Origin: Bacilli bacterium
GTDB lineage: Bacteria; Bacillota_I; Bacilli_A; RF39; UBA660
Direction of reading: 5' to 3'
NCBI GenBank assembly: GCA_017428495.1
Contig: JAFRQS010000031.1
Location: 89,587 to 153,586 of the forward strand
DNA: 64,000 bases
Shown: positions 1-9,330 of the stretch, one piece after another
How positions within the stretch are numbered: the first letter of the stretch is position 1
How the letters are laid out: every line of letters begins with the position of its first letter
The notes under the pieces: generated by a model
What the model saw: the letters and a program-made list of their open reading frames with translations, nothing else
What the model was told of the DNA's origin: nothing
The model's database searches: none
Program-made: the position numbers and the translations under genes

Positions 1-2520
1 CAAATATACAATTCATATTTATTATTGCAAGAAGAAATAGCAAATTATAATTTGTCTTTGAATTCTAATCAAAAATATATGCATGATTTAGAGGAATTTA
101 ATGAAAAATGTGAAATATATATATCGAGTGTAGATGATATTTTACCAAATATACGTATTACAGATACGCATAGTTACGTTAGTCATGAAATTGTAAATTA
201 TGATGATAATATCGAATTAATCAATAGTGATTTAAACATGTATATTCATAATCACAAAACAGTAATTATATGTTTAGATAATGAAACACAATTTAAAAAT
301 TTTGTAAAAGCATTAAACCTTACTTATTTTAAAACAACAATGGATAATATAAAGGATAATACTATAAATATTGTTATTAAACCTATTACAAAAGGTTATA
401 TATTTGATAATTTAGTAGTTATCGGATCTTTTAATTTATTTAAAAGTGTGATAAGTAAATCTTTATATAAAAGTAAATTCAAATATGGTACCAGAATATC
501 TAAATTAGATTCTCTTAATGCAGGTGATTATGTTGTACATAATATTCATGGTATAGGAGTATATCAGGGGATAGTAGCATTAAAAAAAGGAAATATTGTA
601 AAAGATTATTTACAGATTAAGTATAAAGATGATGGTAAATTGTATATTCCTGTTGAGAAGATTGAATTAATTACTAAATATTCATCTAATGATGGGATTA
701 TCCCAAATATAAACAAATTAGGTGGAACTGAATGGCAAAAAACAAAATTAAGAATAAGAGATAGGATGAAAAATGTTGCAGGAGAACTTCTTCGAATTGC
801 AGCAGAACGAAAAGCAAAAAGTGGTTATGCATTTCCAACTGATACAGAAGAGCAAGCTGTTTTTGAAAGTGAATTTCAATATGAAGAAACTAGAGATCAA
901 ATAAAAGCAACGGATTCAATAAAAAAAGAGATGGAGTCAACTTCTCCTATGGATATGTTATTATGTGGGGATGTTGGCTATGGTAAAACAGAGGTGGCAT
1001 TTAGAATTATTTTTAAAGCAATATGTGCAAATAAGCAAGTAGCATATTTGTGTCCAACTACAATACTATCTAATCAACAATATAAATCAGCGTTACAAAG
1101 ATTTAGTAATTTTCCAGTAAATATTGCATTATTGAATAGATTTACAACAAAAAAGGAGCAAGAAGATATTATTAAAAGATTAAAAGAAGGAAAGATAGAT
1201 ATTTTATTTGGTACACATAGAATATTAAGTGATGATGTGTCATTTAAAGATTTGGGCCTTTTAATTGTAGATGAAGAACAAAGATTTGGAGTAACACATA
1301 AAGAAAAACTAAAAAAGTATAAAGCAAATATAGATGTTCTTACGCTATCTGCTACTCCGATACCTAGAACCTTGCAAATGTCTATGTTGGGAGTAAGAAG
1401 TCTTGCACTTATTGAAACACCACCAAATAATAGGTATCCAGTTCAAACTTATGTATTAGAAGAAAATAAATATATTATTAAAGATGCAATATATAAAGAA
1501 ATGTCTAGAAATGGACAGGTGTATATATTGTGTAATAGAATTGAATCTTTTGAAGAAAAAATTAATGAGATATCCAATCTAATACCAGGTATAAAAATTG
1601 GTTGTGCACATGGCAAGATGAATAAAAATGAAATAGAAGATGTAATGATTAGATTTGTTAATAAAGAGTTTGATGTTTTATTATGTACAACAATAATTGA
1701 AACAGGTATTGATATTTCTAATGTAAATACGCTTATAATATTAGATGCTGATAGGTTTGGACTTAGTCAGTTATATCAAATAAGGGGTAGAGTTGGTAGA
1801 ACAAATAAAGTAGCATATGCATATTTGATGTATGGTAAGCAAAAAGTATTGAGTGAAATTGCTACAAAGAGATTATCTGCAATTAAAGAATTTGCAGAAT
1901 TAGGTAGTGGTTTTTCTATAGCTATGAGAGATTTATCTATTAGAGGTGCTGGAAATGTTTTAGGTGAAGAACAATCTGGATTTATAGATACTATAGGTAT
2001 AGAATTATATTTGAAAATGCTTGATGAAGAAGTAAAAAAGCTTACTAATGGTGAAGTTTTTGAAAAAGAAGAAGTTGAGGAATCGGTATCTCTTGATGTA
2101 GAAACTCATATTGAAGATACATATGTAAGTGATGATAAGTTAAAGATTGAAATACATAAAATTATTAATACTATAAATAGTATTCAAACATTAGAAAACG
2201 CTAAGAATGAAATAGAAGATAGATTTGGCAAGATAAGTGAAAAAATGCTTATATATATGTATGAAGAGTTATTTGAAAGTATGAAGAAAGATAAAGGTAT
2301 AGAAATAGTTAAGCAAACAGATAAATTTATTGAATTATCATTTAATAGTGAATATACAAATAAATTAAAAATAGAAGAATTATTTGTTAAAACATATAAA
2401 ATATCTAAAAATTTTAAATTTTCTTATATTAATAAGCGATTAGTAATAACTTTACAACTACATAATTTAGATAAGCATTGGATATACTATATAATTGATT
2501 TATTATCTGTTTTGGAATAA
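1..2520 (+). CDS. mfd: Transcription-repair coupling factor Mfd (5' end outside window)
   Basis: Mfd is an ATP-driven translocase that pushes RNA polymerase off DNA lesions and recruits UvrA. The frame is open from base 1 with no start, so the N-terminal UvrB-like part lies upstream; about 839 residues are present against roughly 1,150 in the family. Visible in order: the CarD-like RNA polymerase interaction domain (GDYVVHNIHGIGVYQG, near bp 520-570), Walker A GDVGYGKT (near 967-990), the DEEQ box (VDEEQRFGV), TLSATPIPRT, the helicase motif QIRGRVGR, and the C-terminal TRCF domain. It is followed by spoVT, as in Bacillus. The TTG at 25 is only an internal codon. Confidence 0.96.
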   Translation, partial: QIYNSYLLLQEEIANYNLSLNSNQKYMHDLEEFNEKCEIYISSVDDILPNIRITDTHSYVSHEIVNYDDNIELINSDLNMYIHNHKTVIICLDNETQFKNFVKALNLTYFKTTMDNIKDNTINIVIKPITKGYIFDNLVVIGSFNLFKSVISKSLYKSKFKYGTRISKLDSLNAGDYVVHNIHGIGVYQGIVALKKGNIVKDYLQIKYKDDGKLYIPVEKIELITKYSSNDGIIPNINKLGGTEWQKTKLRIRDRMKNVAGELLRIAAERKAKSGYAFPTDTEEQAVFESEFQYEETRDQIKATDSIKKEMESTSPMDMLLCGDVGYGKTEVAFRIIFKAICANKQVAYLCPTTILSNQQYKSALQRFSNFPVNIALLNRFTTKKEQEDIIKRLKEGKIDILFGTHRILSDDVSFKDLGLLIVDEEQRFGVTHKEKLKKYKANIDVLTLSATPIPRTLQMSMLGVRSLALIETPPNNRYPVQTYVLEENKYIIKDAIYKEMSRNGQVYILCNRIESFEEKINEISNLIPGIKIGCAHGKMNKNEIEDVMIRFVNKEFDVLLCTTIIETGIDISNVNTLIILDADRFGLSQLYQIRGRVGRTNKVAYAYLMYGKQKVLSEIATKRLSAIKEFAELGSGFSIAMRDLSIRGAGNVLGEEQSGFIDTIGIELYLKMLDEEVKKLTNGEVFEKEEVEESVSLDVETHIEDTYVSDDKLKIEIHKIINTINSIQTLENAKNEIEDRFGKISEKMLIYMYEELFESMKKDKGIEIVKQTDKFIELSFNSEYTNKLKIEELFVKTYKISKNFKFSYINKRLVITLQLHNLDKHWIYYIIDLLSVLE

Positions 2521-2675
2521 ATTGGTAATTTTTTCCAATTATCTTAAACCTATTGATTTAAAAAAACTCATATTATATACTTACTCACGTAATTTAATAG
2601 TTAATTAATAGTAAATTGGTATATTTTATAATTACACTCACATAATAAAAAAGAAAAAGAAAGTGAGGTAATGTT

Positions 2676-3194
2676 GTGAAATCGACGGGTGTATTAAGAA
2701 GAATAGATGAATTAGGAAGAATTGTAATTCCAAAAGAAATAAGACGTAATTTAAAAATAAAAGATGGAGAGTCTTTAGAAATATTTATTGATGATGATGC
2801 GGTTGTATTAAAAAAATATTCTGATATGAAAGATTTGCATGATATTGCCCAAAATTGTAGTGATTCTTTTTATGATGTAATAAATAATGATATTTTGATA
2901 ACAGATTTAAACAAAGTAATTGCAGCTTCTGGTCAAATGAAGAAAAAATATTTAAATAAAGAAATAAGTAAATTTATATCTGATAGTATAAAAAATAGGA
3001 GTATAGAAGCTGAAATTCATAATGCAGAAATAGTAGATGGAATACATGAAGAAAGTGAAATTATTATTTCTTATGTTGTTGTATCTGGAGATGCAGTGGG
3101 TTCAGTTATAATACTTTCTGATAATAAAATTAATGATTTAGTAAAGAAAACTTCTAATTTTATAGCAAAGTTTTTAGGAAAGCATCTTGAATAA
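2676..3194 (+). CDS. spoVT: Stage V sporulation protein T, AbrB-type transcription factor
   Basis: SpoVT regulates forespore genes late in sporulation. Residues 1-50 form the AbrB swapped-hairpin DNA-binding domain (STGVLRRIDELGRIVIPKEI), and the remaining ~120 residues match the GAF-like sensor domain of SpoVT; 172 aa is close to the 178 aa of B. subtilis. GTG start at 2676 with RBS gtgaggt just upstream; the nearby ATG at 2671 is out of frame. It sits directly downstream of mfd, as in Bacillus. Together with yabG, yabP, yabQ and sigH it argues for a sporulation programme. Confidence 0.93.
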   Translation: MKSTGVLRRIDELGRIVIPKEIRRNLKIKDGESLEIFIDDDAVVLKKYSDMKDLHDIAQNCSDSFYDVINNDILITDLNKVIAASGQMKKKYLNKEISKFISDSIKNRSIEAEIHNAEIVDGIHEESEIIISYVVVSGDAVGSVIILSDNKINDLVKKTSNFIAKFLGKHLE

Positions 3195-3216
3195 AATATA
3201 GATATTATGTTATAAT
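3187..3216 (+). promoter_or_regulatory. Sigma-A promoter of the T-box dut-metG operon
   Basis: TTGAAT (3187-3192), an 18-nt spacer and TATAAT (3211-3216). The -35 box overlaps the end of spoVT, and transcription would begin just before the T-box leader. Confidence 0.6.
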
Positions 3217-3227
3217 TTGCTTGTTTT

Positions 3228-3419
3228 ATGAATTGCAGTGAAGAAATGAGTAAGCAAACAGAGTATTAAAGAGAGTCTATTGTGGTGAAATTAGATATAC
3301 AAAATTTGCTGAATATGGTTTTGGAGCATAATCGTTACTCGCGTTAAGAGAAGAGTGCATAGAATCTATGAACTAAGGTGGAACCGTCCTATTGGACCCT
3401 TAGATTATAGATTTTTTTA
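3228..3419 (+). promoter_or_regulatory. T-box leader, Met specifier
   Basis: tRNA-sensing transcription attenuator. The T-box signature aaggtggaaccg lies at about 3375-3386, inside a terminator/antiterminator region (CTAAGG...GTCC TATT GGAC..CCTTAG) followed by a T-run ending near 3419. Upstream stem I elements are visible (an agagag bulge near 3268 and a long stem). The specifier position reads ATG at 3315-3317 in the context gaatATGg, matching metG two genes downstream. Known biology: uncharged tRNA-Met stabilises the antiterminator and switches the operon on. Here dut is the first gene under its control. Confidence 0.9.
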
Positions 3420-3432
3420 TTTAGGAGGATAT

Positions 3433-3897
3433 ATGAAAAAAAGAGGATTTGAAGTTGCAAAAGGATGGGAAGATAAAAATATTAATCTTCCAGTTAGAAA
3501 AACTGCTAGATCGGCTGGATATGATGTGGAAGCTGCAGAAGATATTATTATTCCAGTATTTGAAAATGGTTGTAAGCCAACATTAGTTCATACAGGACTT
3601 AAGGCATATTGTCAAGATGATGAATGGTATATGTTAGCTAATAGATCATCTAATCCTGGTAAAAAGAAATTAGTACTAGCAAATGGTATTGGAATAATTG
3701 ATGCGGATTATTATGGTAATCCAGATAATGATGGTGAATTTATGTATGCATATTATAATATAGGAAATGAACCAATAGAAATAAAAAAGGGTGATGTAAT
3801 TGGTCAAGTTGTGTTTCAAAAGTTTTTAGTTACCGATGATGATAATGCTACTGGAAACAGAACTGGTGGATTTGGTTCAACAGATAAAAGGAGGTAA
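3433..3897 (+). CDS. dut: dUTP diphosphatase (dUTPase)
   Basis: Hydrolyses dUTP to dUMP and PPi, lowering uracil incorporation into DNA and supplying dUMP to ThyA. 154 aa, with motif 1 ARSAGYDVEA, motif 2 NRSSNPGKK, motif 3 NGIGIIDADYYGN and the C-terminal glycine-rich motif 5 GNRTGGFGST. The start is ATG 3433 after ttaggagg; a longer frame opening at 3355 would read through the T-box and is rejected. It is separated from metG by 4 nt. The sequence resembles phage/Bacilli trimeric dUTPases. Its place between a Met T-box and metG is unusual. Confidence 0.94.
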   Translation: MKKRGFEVAKGWEDKNINLPVRKTARSAGYDVEAAEDIIIPVFENGCKPTLVHTGLKAYCQDDEWYMLANRSSNPGKKKLVLANGIGIIDADYYGNPDNDGEFMYAYYNIGNEPIEIKKGDVIGQVVFQKFLVTDDDNATGNRTGGFGSTDKRR

Positions 3898-3901
3898 ATA
3901 T

Positions 3902-5416
3902 ATGGATAAATATTATATTTCAACAGCAATAGCATATACATCTTCTAAACCTCATATAGGCAATACATATGAGATTATTTTAGCAGATGCAATTGCTAGA
4001 TTTAAAAGATCAAAAGGCTATGATGTTTATTTTCAGACAGGTACAGATGAACATGGAATTAAGATAGAAGAAAAAGCAAGAGAAGCTGGAATAGAACCAC
4101 AGGAATATGTGGATAGGGTTGCAGCTCAAATTAAAAATATATGGGATTTAATGAATACAAGTTATGATAAATTTGTTAGAACAACAGATAAACATCATGA
4201 AGAAGTTGTACAACATATATTTAAAAAAATGTATGAAAAAGGTGATATTTACAAAGGAGAATATAAGGGATTATATTGTACACCATGCGAATCATTTTGG
4301 ACTGAATCTCAGTTAGTAGATGGTAAATGTCCAGATTGTGGAAGAGAAGTAAAAGAACAAGTAGAAGAAGCATATTTCTTTAAATTAAGTAAATATCAAG
4401 ATAAATTAGAAGAATTATTTAATACACCAGGATTTATAGAACCCGAATCAAGGAGAAATGAAATGATTAATAATTTTATAAAACCAGGTGTACAAGATTT
4501 ATGCGTTTCAAGAACTTCATTTAAGTGGGGGATACCCGTTGATTTTGATCCAAAGCATGTGGTATATGTTTGGCTGGATGCATTAACAAACTATATTACT
4601 AATATTGGATATGATGTTGATAATGTTACTGATGAATTTAAAAAATATTGGCCGGCAGATTTGCATTTGATTGGTAAAGATATTATAAGGTTTCATACAA
4701 TTTATTGGCCATGCTTTTTATGGTCATTAGATTTACCATTACCAAAAAAAGTATTTGGGCACCCATGGTTACTAATGAATAATGATAAAATGAGTAAATC
4801 AAAAGGTAATGTAATATATGCTGATGAATTAGTAAAGGAATTTGGAGTAGATGCAGTTAGATTTTATGTATTACATGAAATACCTTTTGCAGCGGATGGA
4901 AATATTACCCATGATTTAGTTGTAGAAAAAGTAAACTCTGAACTTGCAAATGTATTAGGAAACTTAGTACAGAGAACTATATCGATGGGTAATAAATATT
5001 TTGAAGGTAATGTCTCAAACAAAAGTGTTTATGAAAATATAGATACAGACTATATTAATTTAATAAATAATTTAGATAAACTAGTTACAGAAGATATGGA
5101 TTCTTATCATGTTGCAGATGCTATTACAAAGATATTTGATTTATTAAGAGCAAGTAATAAATATATTGATGAAACTACTCCATGGGTATTAGCAAAAGAT
5201 GAAACTAAAAAAGATAGATTGGAAACTGTAATATTTAATTTGCTTGAAGCAATAAGGGTAAGTGCAATTTTACTTGAATCATTTATGCCTGATACAAGTG
5301 TAAAAATTTTAAGTCAATTGAATATTGAAGTAAGAGATTTACAATATAATGTGTCAAATAATTATAAATTGAGCCAACCTACACCATTATTTGCAAGAAT
5401 TGATGTTAAAAAATAG
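3902..5416 (+). CDS. metG: Methionyl-tRNA synthetase
   Basis: Class I aminoacyl-tRNA synthetase that charges tRNA-Met. 504 aa: HIGH-like motif KPHIGNTYE near residue 18, a zinc knuckle CTPCESFW...CPDCG near 130-150, and KMSKSKG near residue 298. It ends after the anticodon-binding helices, so it lacks the C-terminal Trbp111-type tRNA-binding domain found in B. subtilis MetS. ATG 3902 follows gaggt; the frame opening at 3836 lies inside dut. It is the target of the upstream ATG-specifier T-box. Confidence 0.96.
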   Translation: MDKYYISTAIAYTSSKPHIGNTYEIILADAIARFKRSKGYDVYFQTGTDEHGIKIEEKAREAGIEPQEYVDRVAAQIKNIWDLMNTSYDKFVRTTDKHHEEVVQHIFKKMYEKGDIYKGEYKGLYCTPCESFWTESQLVDGKCPDCGREVKEQVEEAYFFKLSKYQDKLEELFNTPGFIEPESRRNEMINNFIKPGVQDLCVSRTSFKWGIPVDFDPKHVVYVWLDALTNYITNIGYDVDNVTDEFKKYWPADLHLIGKDIIRFHTIYWPCFLWSLDLPLPKKVFGHPWLLMNNDKMSKSKGNVIYADELVKEFGVDAVRFYVLHEIPFAADGNITHDLVVEKVNSELANVLGNLVQRTISMGNKYFEGNVSNKSVYENIDTDYINLINNLDKLVTEDMDSYHVADAITKIFDLLRASNKYIDETTPWVLAKDETKKDRLETVIFNLLEAIRVSAILLESFMPDTSVKILSQLNIEVRDLQYNVSNNYKLSQPTPLFARIDVKK

Positions 5417-5455
5417 TATTTTATGTTATACTTTATTTAATATAAGGAGGAAGTT

Positions 5456-5722
5456 ATGGCTTTGAAAAGTGTTTTATTACCTATTTTATTAGCGGTAGTA
5501 GCTTTAATATTAATAATTGTAATAGTAAATGTGCTATTTAGATTAGCACAACTAGATATTTGGATTTTAAAATTTGGAGCAGTTTTAATGGCATGGTATT
5601 TTTTAGGACCAATATTACTGGATTGGCTTGAGGAAATTCTTGAAATAGATGTTAATGAGGGAGTAAAGATTTTATATATGCCAATTCAAACAATTTTAGA
5701 AAAAATTCATGGATTAGTGTAA
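5456..5722 (+). CDS. Small membrane protein, unknown
   Basis: 88 aa, not recognised. An N-terminal hydrophobic helix (LLPILLAVVALILIIVIVNV) is followed by a second (about residues 40-57), then an amphipathic acidic stretch WLEEILEIDVNEG. The RBS aaggagg precedes ATG 5456. It lies between metG and tatD, where Bacillus has no such gene. Probably a two-helix inner-membrane protein; no function is inferred. Confidence 0.6.
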   Translation: MALKSVLLPILLAVVALILIIVIVNVLFRLAQLDIWILKFGAVLMAWYFLGPILLDWLEEILEIDVNEGVKILYMPIQTILEKIHGLV

Positions 5723-5812
5723 ACTGACAATAAAATACATAATTTTTATAAGCATATGTTATTATTTATGTGTTATTATAAAATAGCAGTAAATATTAGC
5801 AAAGGAGAAATT

Positions 5813-5983
5813 ATGAAAAAATATGTAAATAAGTCCGTTAAAAGGACTTATATGGGATTCTTTATAATCATGTATTGTTGTATTGGATGCTTGATTTTTA
5901 ATTTTTCCTATATAGATTTAATTTATTTGTTAGTAGTAATTGCACATCTTATAATATTTAGTATAAAAGTTAGAAAAATATAA
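5813..5983 (+). CDS. Small two-helix membrane protein, unknown
   Basis: 56 aa. A basic start (MKKYVNKSVKRT) is followed by two hydrophobic segments (GFFIIMYCCIGCLIFNF and YLLVVIAHLIIFSI). ATG 5813 is chosen because aaaggag lies 6-7 nt upstream; a longer frame to 5756 has no RBS. A terminator follows directly. Not recognised. Confidence 0.5.
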   Translation: MKKYVNKSVKRTYMGFFIIMYCCIGCLIFNFSYIDLIYLLVVIAHLIIFSIKVRKI

Positions 5984-6012
5984 AATTATACCTTTGTGGT
6001 ATAATTTTATTA
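5982..6012 (+). terminator. Rho-independent terminator
   Basis: Perfect 11-bp inverted repeat AAAATTATACC / GGTATAATTTT around a TTTGT loop, followed by ATTA. The 3' arm (TATAATTTT) may also supply a -10 for tatD. Confidence 0.55.
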
Positions 6013-6024
6013 TGAGGTGATTTT

Positions 6025-6777
6025 ATGATTGATACACATTGTCATCTATCTTCTCTTGATTATGATAATTTAGAAGATATAATTGATAATATGAATAAAG
6101 AAAATATATGTGCTATAACAAATGGTATTGATGAAGTAACTAGTGATGAAGCTATAGAATTGTCGAAAAAATATAATAATATATATTCAGCAATTGGGTT
6201 TCATCCTTCAGAAATAGAAAAAATTTCAAATAAATACATAGAATATATTGAGAGAAACATAAAAAATATAGTAGCTATTGGAGAGATAGGATTAGATTAC
6301 CATTATGGTAAAGAAAACATGGCTGAACAAAAAAAATTATTTGAGAACCAACTTAAATTAGCAGAAAAATATAAGTTGCCTGTTATTGTACATAGTAGAG
6401 ATGCAATTATGGATACATATGATATATTGAAAAAGTATAATGTTAGAGGAGTATTACATGCTTTTTCTGGTAGTTTAGAGATGGCTAATAAATTTATTAA
6501 ATTGGGATTTAAATTAGGTATAGGAGGAGTAATTACATTTAAAAATTGTAATCTTAAAAATATAGTATCAGATATAGATATAAAAAATATAGTATTAGAA
6601 ACGGATTCCCCATATTTATCTCCGGAACCGGTTAGAGGTAGAAAGAATACACCTTTAAATTTGAAATATATTGTTGATTATTTGGCAAATTTAAAAAAAA
6701 TATCATGTGAAGAAGTTATAAATATAACAAACAATACAGCTTCTACAATATTTGACTTGAATTCTAAATTATGTTAA
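6025..6777 (+). CDS. tatD: TatD family metal-dependent deoxyribonuclease
   Basis: TIM-barrel metallohydrolase of the TatD/YabD family, a 3'-5' exonuclease or D-aminoacyl-tRNA-independent DNase. 250 aa. The N-terminal metal motif IDTHCHL, GEIGLDYH, VIVHSRDA, the histidine in LHAFSGS and ETDSPYLSPEPVRG are all present, so the site looks intact. RBS gaggtgat before ATG 6025. metG-tatD-yabE-ksgA order is conserved in Bacilli. Confidence 0.94.
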   Translation: MIDTHCHLSSLDYDNLEDIIDNMNKENICAITNGIDEVTSDEAIELSKKYNNIYSAIGFHPSEIEKISNKYIEYIERNIKNIVAIGEIGLDYHYGKENMAEQKKLFENQLKLAEKYKLPVIVHSRDAIMDTYDILKKYNVRGVLHAFSGSLEMANKFIKLGFKLGIGGVITFKNCNLKNIVSDIDIKNIVLETDSPYLSPEPVRGRKNTPLNLKYIVDYLANLKKISCEEVINITNNTASTIFDLNSKLC

Positions 6778-6802
6778 CATTTATTTATATGGAGATGATA
6801 GA

Positions 6803-7390
6803 ATGCAAAATTTTATAGCTAAATCGTTAAAATTTTTGTTATCTACAATTGTTATTGTATGTGCATTAACAAGTGCTTTTATCACCCCAAATTTTGAAAG
6901 TTCAAGTTCAATATTAAATATTAATGCAATATATAGCTTAGTACCATATAAAGATTCTTTGGTTAATGAAGTGACATTAGCAGGAGAATATCCAGTACTA
7001 GATACTTTTGTTGGAACGGTAACAGCTTATGGACCTGATTGTGTTGGTTGTATAGGAATAACATCATCTGGTTATAAAGTTGCAGAAAGAGAAAATGGGG
7101 TATTTAAAACTATTACTACAACATATAATGATAGTGAATATGGTGAATTGAGAATTCTTGCTGCTGCAAATACAAAATTTCCTATAGGAACAGTAATGCG
7201 TATGAGTGGTGCTAATATTGATGGATACATAATAGGAATAGTTCTTGATACAGGTTCTGCAATGAGACAAGCGTGGAGTAGAGGAGAAATATTAATTGAT
7301 CTAATGTTTGAAACTGAAAATTCAGATGAAGTTTATATTTTTGGGCGAAGAAGAAATGTAACAATGGAAATATTACGTTATGGAAGATAA
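6803..7390 (+). CDS. 3D-domain cell-wall protein, YabE-like
   Basis: Secreted or membrane-anchored, 195 aa. An N-terminal hydrophobic segment (residues ~8-27) acts as signal/anchor. The C-terminal ~110 residues are a 3D domain, a double-psi barrel related to MltA, containing TVTAYGPDCVGCIGITSSG, AANTKFPIGTVM, YIIGIVLDTGSAM and IDLMFET with the conserved aspartates. Such domains cut peptidoglycan (lytic transglycosylase-like). It lacks the DUF348/G5 repeats of B. subtilis YabE and is therefore shorter. rnmV, which normally follows yabE, is missing. Confidence 0.85.
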   Translation: MQNFIAKSLKFLLSTIVIVCALTSAFITPNFESSSSILNINAIYSLVPYKDSLVNEVTLAGEYPVLDTFVGTVTAYGPDCVGCIGITSSGYKVAERENGVFKTITTTYNDSEYGELRILAAANTKFPIGTVMRMSGANIDGYIIGIVLDTGSAMRQAWSRGEILIDLMFETENSDEVYIFGRRRNVTMEILRYGR

Positions 7391-7412
7391 ACTCCTTTTA
7401 GGAGTTTTTTTA
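7389..7412 (+). terminator. Rho-independent terminator
   Basis: aaactcc / ggagttt hairpin followed by a T-run directly after the 3D-domain gene stop codon. Confidence 0.7.
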
Positions 7413-7423
7413 AAGGTGAAGTT

Positions 7424-8236
7424 ATGAATCAAAAAGACTTTATAAATAATTATAATTTTAAGTTTAAAAAGAAGTTTGGTCAAAATTTTTTATTAGATGA
7501 TAATGTTTTAAATAATATAGTAAATAGCGCTAATATTGATAAAAAAACATTAGTAATAGAAATTGGGTGTGGTGCAGGAGCATTAACAAGAAAAATATTG
7601 GAACATACAGATATGGTTGTTGGTTATGAAATTGATGAAACATTAACTCCAATATTGTCAACAATAGAAAAAGCAAAAATACTATTTAAAGATTTTTTAA
7701 AAGCAAATGTAAAAGAAGATATAAATGAATATAATTATGATAAATTATATGTTGTTGCTAATTTACCTTACTATATAACAACACCGATAATTAATAAAAT
7801 TATTACTGATAATTTAGAAGTAGATAAGATAGTTGTAATGGTTCAAAAAGAAGTTGGAGATAGATTTTTAGCAAAACCAAATACAAAGGAATATAATTCT
7901 TTATCTATATTTATAAATTATTATTATGATGTAAAAAAAATGTTTTTAGTTAGTAAAAATGTATTTATGCCTAAACCAAATGTAGATAGTATTGTAATAA
8001 GTCTAAGTAAAAAAGATAAAAAAATAAATATATTAGATGAAAATTTGTTTTTTAAGTTAATAAAAGATTCATTTGTTCAAAAGAGAAAAACATTAAAAAA
8101 TAATTTGAAAAATTATAATTTTGATTTAATAAATCAAGTATTAAAAGAACATAATTATAGTGATGACGTTAGAGCAGAAGCTTTACCAATAGAAATATTT
8201 GCAGAAATATCTAATAAATTATCACAAAATACTTAG
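7424..8236 (+). CDS. rsmA: 16S rRNA dimethyladenosine transferase (KsgA/RsmA)
   Basis: Dimethylates two adjacent adenines in the 3' hairpin of 16S rRNA during small-subunit maturation. 270 aa: FGQNFLLDD, SAM-binding motif EIGCGAGALT, catalytic NLPYYITTPI, and the C-terminal helical domain with KPNVDS and QKRKTLKNNL. RBS aaaggtgaag before ATG 7424. Conserved position upstream of yabG. Confidence 0.96.
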   Translation: MNQKDFINNYNFKFKKKFGQNFLLDDNVLNNIVNSANIDKKTLVIEIGCGAGALTRKILEHTDMVVGYEIDETLTPILSTIEKAKILFKDFLKANVKEDINEYNYDKLYVVANLPYYITTPIINKIITDNLEVDKIVVMVQKEVGDRFLAKPNTKEYNSLSIFINYYYDVKKMFLVSKNVFMPKPNVDSIVISLSKKDKKINILDENLFFKLIKDSFVQKRKTLKNNLKNYNFDLINQVLKEHNYSDDVRAEALPIEIFAEISNKLSQNT

Positions 8237-8278
8237 TTCTTTTTTTTTGCTTTTTGAATATATTTAATTGGTGATAAA

Positions 8279-9052
8279 GTGTTTAAAATTGGTGATATGG
8301 TTACTAGAAAATCATATAATAATGATGTTATATTTAAAATAATTGATATTAATAATAATATAGCAATTTTAAAAGGAATAGATATAAGATTGATGGCTGA
8401 TAGTAAATTAGAAGATTTGAAAATTTATACTGGTTCTTTAAGTGAAAATAATGAAAATTGGTTAGATAATATTGAAGAAGATTTAGATAGAAGTGATTTT
8501 TTTTATATGCCTGGGAAAATTCTTCATATAGATGGTGATTGTGAGTATTTAAATAAATGTATTAAGTTATATAATAGATATAATGTTATGGCATATGGAA
8601 TATGCATTAAAGAATCAGAAATGAAAGATAAAATAGTTGAGCATTTGCAAGCCATAAAACCTGATATTCTAGTTATAACAGGCCATGATTCATTTAAAAA
8701 AAGGGGTAAAATTGATGATATTAGTTCATATATGAATTCTTCTAATTTTATTAGTGCAGTTAGAGAAGCAAGAAATTATGAGAGAGCACATGATAAATTA
8801 ATAATAATTGCAGGGGCATGTGGTTCATATTATGAGGCATTAATTAAAAGTGGTGCTAACTTTGCATCAAGTCCCAAAAGGATAAATATTCATGCTTTAG
8901 ATCCTGCTATAGTGGCTTTAAAAGTTAGTTTAACTGACGTTAATAAAGATATAAATATAAAAGATATAATAGATAAAACTAAATATGGGAAAGATGGTAT
9001 AGGTGGTATTATTACTCATGGAACAATGTTTATTGGATATCCAAGAACATAG
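8279..9052 (+). CDS. yabG: Sporulation-specific protease YabG
   Basis: YabG is made under sigma-K and processes spore coat proteins. 257 aa, slightly shorter than the ~290 aa of B. subtilis. Recognised by the N-terminal IGDMVTRKSYNNDVIFKI, LHIDGDCEYLNKC, DILVITGHD, AREARNYE-type EARNYERAHDKLI, IIAGACGSYYEALI and GIGGIITHGTMFIGYPRT. GTG start 8279 after ggtgat. Located between ksgA and veg as in Bacillus. A dedicated spore protein, so it is strong evidence that the organism or its recent ancestors sporulate. Confidence 0.93.
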   Translation: MFKIGDMVTRKSYNNDVIFKIIDINNNIAILKGIDIRLMADSKLEDLKIYTGSLSENNENWLDNIEEDLDRSDFFYMPGKILHIDGDCEYLNKCIKLYNRYNVMAYGICIKESEMKDKIVEHLQAIKPDILVITGHDSFKKRGKIDDISSYMNSSNFISAVREARNYERAHDKLIIIAGACGSYYEALIKSGANFASSPKRINIHALDPAIVALKVSLTDVNKDINIKDIIDKTKYGKDGIGGIITHGTMFIGYPRT

Positions 9053-9059
9053 GTGATAT

Positions 9060-9272
9060 ATGATAGATAAAATAAAAAATGAATTAAATATAAATAGGTT
9101 TAAAAATTTGAAAATTAAGGTTAATAATGTTAGAAATAAATCTGAATTTTTTGAAGGAAATATATCTGAAATATATGAAAGAATATTTATAGTTAATTGC
9201 AATGATAGTATAAAGAGAAGTTTTAGTTATTCTGATGTTTTAATTGGTAATATTGAGATAGAATATATTTAA
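9060..9272 (+). CDS. veg: Veg family protein
   Basis: 70 aa, matching the small Veg family that stimulates biofilm matrix genes in B. subtilis. Veg-like core: NRFKNLKIKVNNVRNKSEFFEGNIS region and YERIFIV. It follows yabG with only 7 nt between them (aggtgatat). The call rests on length, sequence pattern and conserved neighbourhood. Confidence 0.8.
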   Translation: MIDKIKNELNINRFKNLKIKVNNVRNKSEFFEGNISEIYERIFIVNCNDSIKRSFSYSDVLIGNIEIEYI

Positions 9273-9278
9273 ATATTA

Positions 9279-9307
9279 TTGACTTTTTAGTAATAAAAAG
9301 TTAAAAT
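9279..9307 (+). promoter_or_regulatory. Sigma-A-type promoter of spoVG
   Basis: TTGACT (9279-9284), 17-nt spacer, TAAAAT (9302-9307), about 24 nt upstream of the spoVG start. In B. subtilis spoVG is a sigma-H target, but I see a vegetative pattern here. Confidence 0.6.
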
Positions 9308-9330
9308 CAATATAGAAGGAGTTGATTTAC

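Noticed and set aside
3355..3432. N-terminal extension of dUTPase
   Set aside because: Lies in the T-box terminator; ATG 3433 has the RBS and the expected family start.
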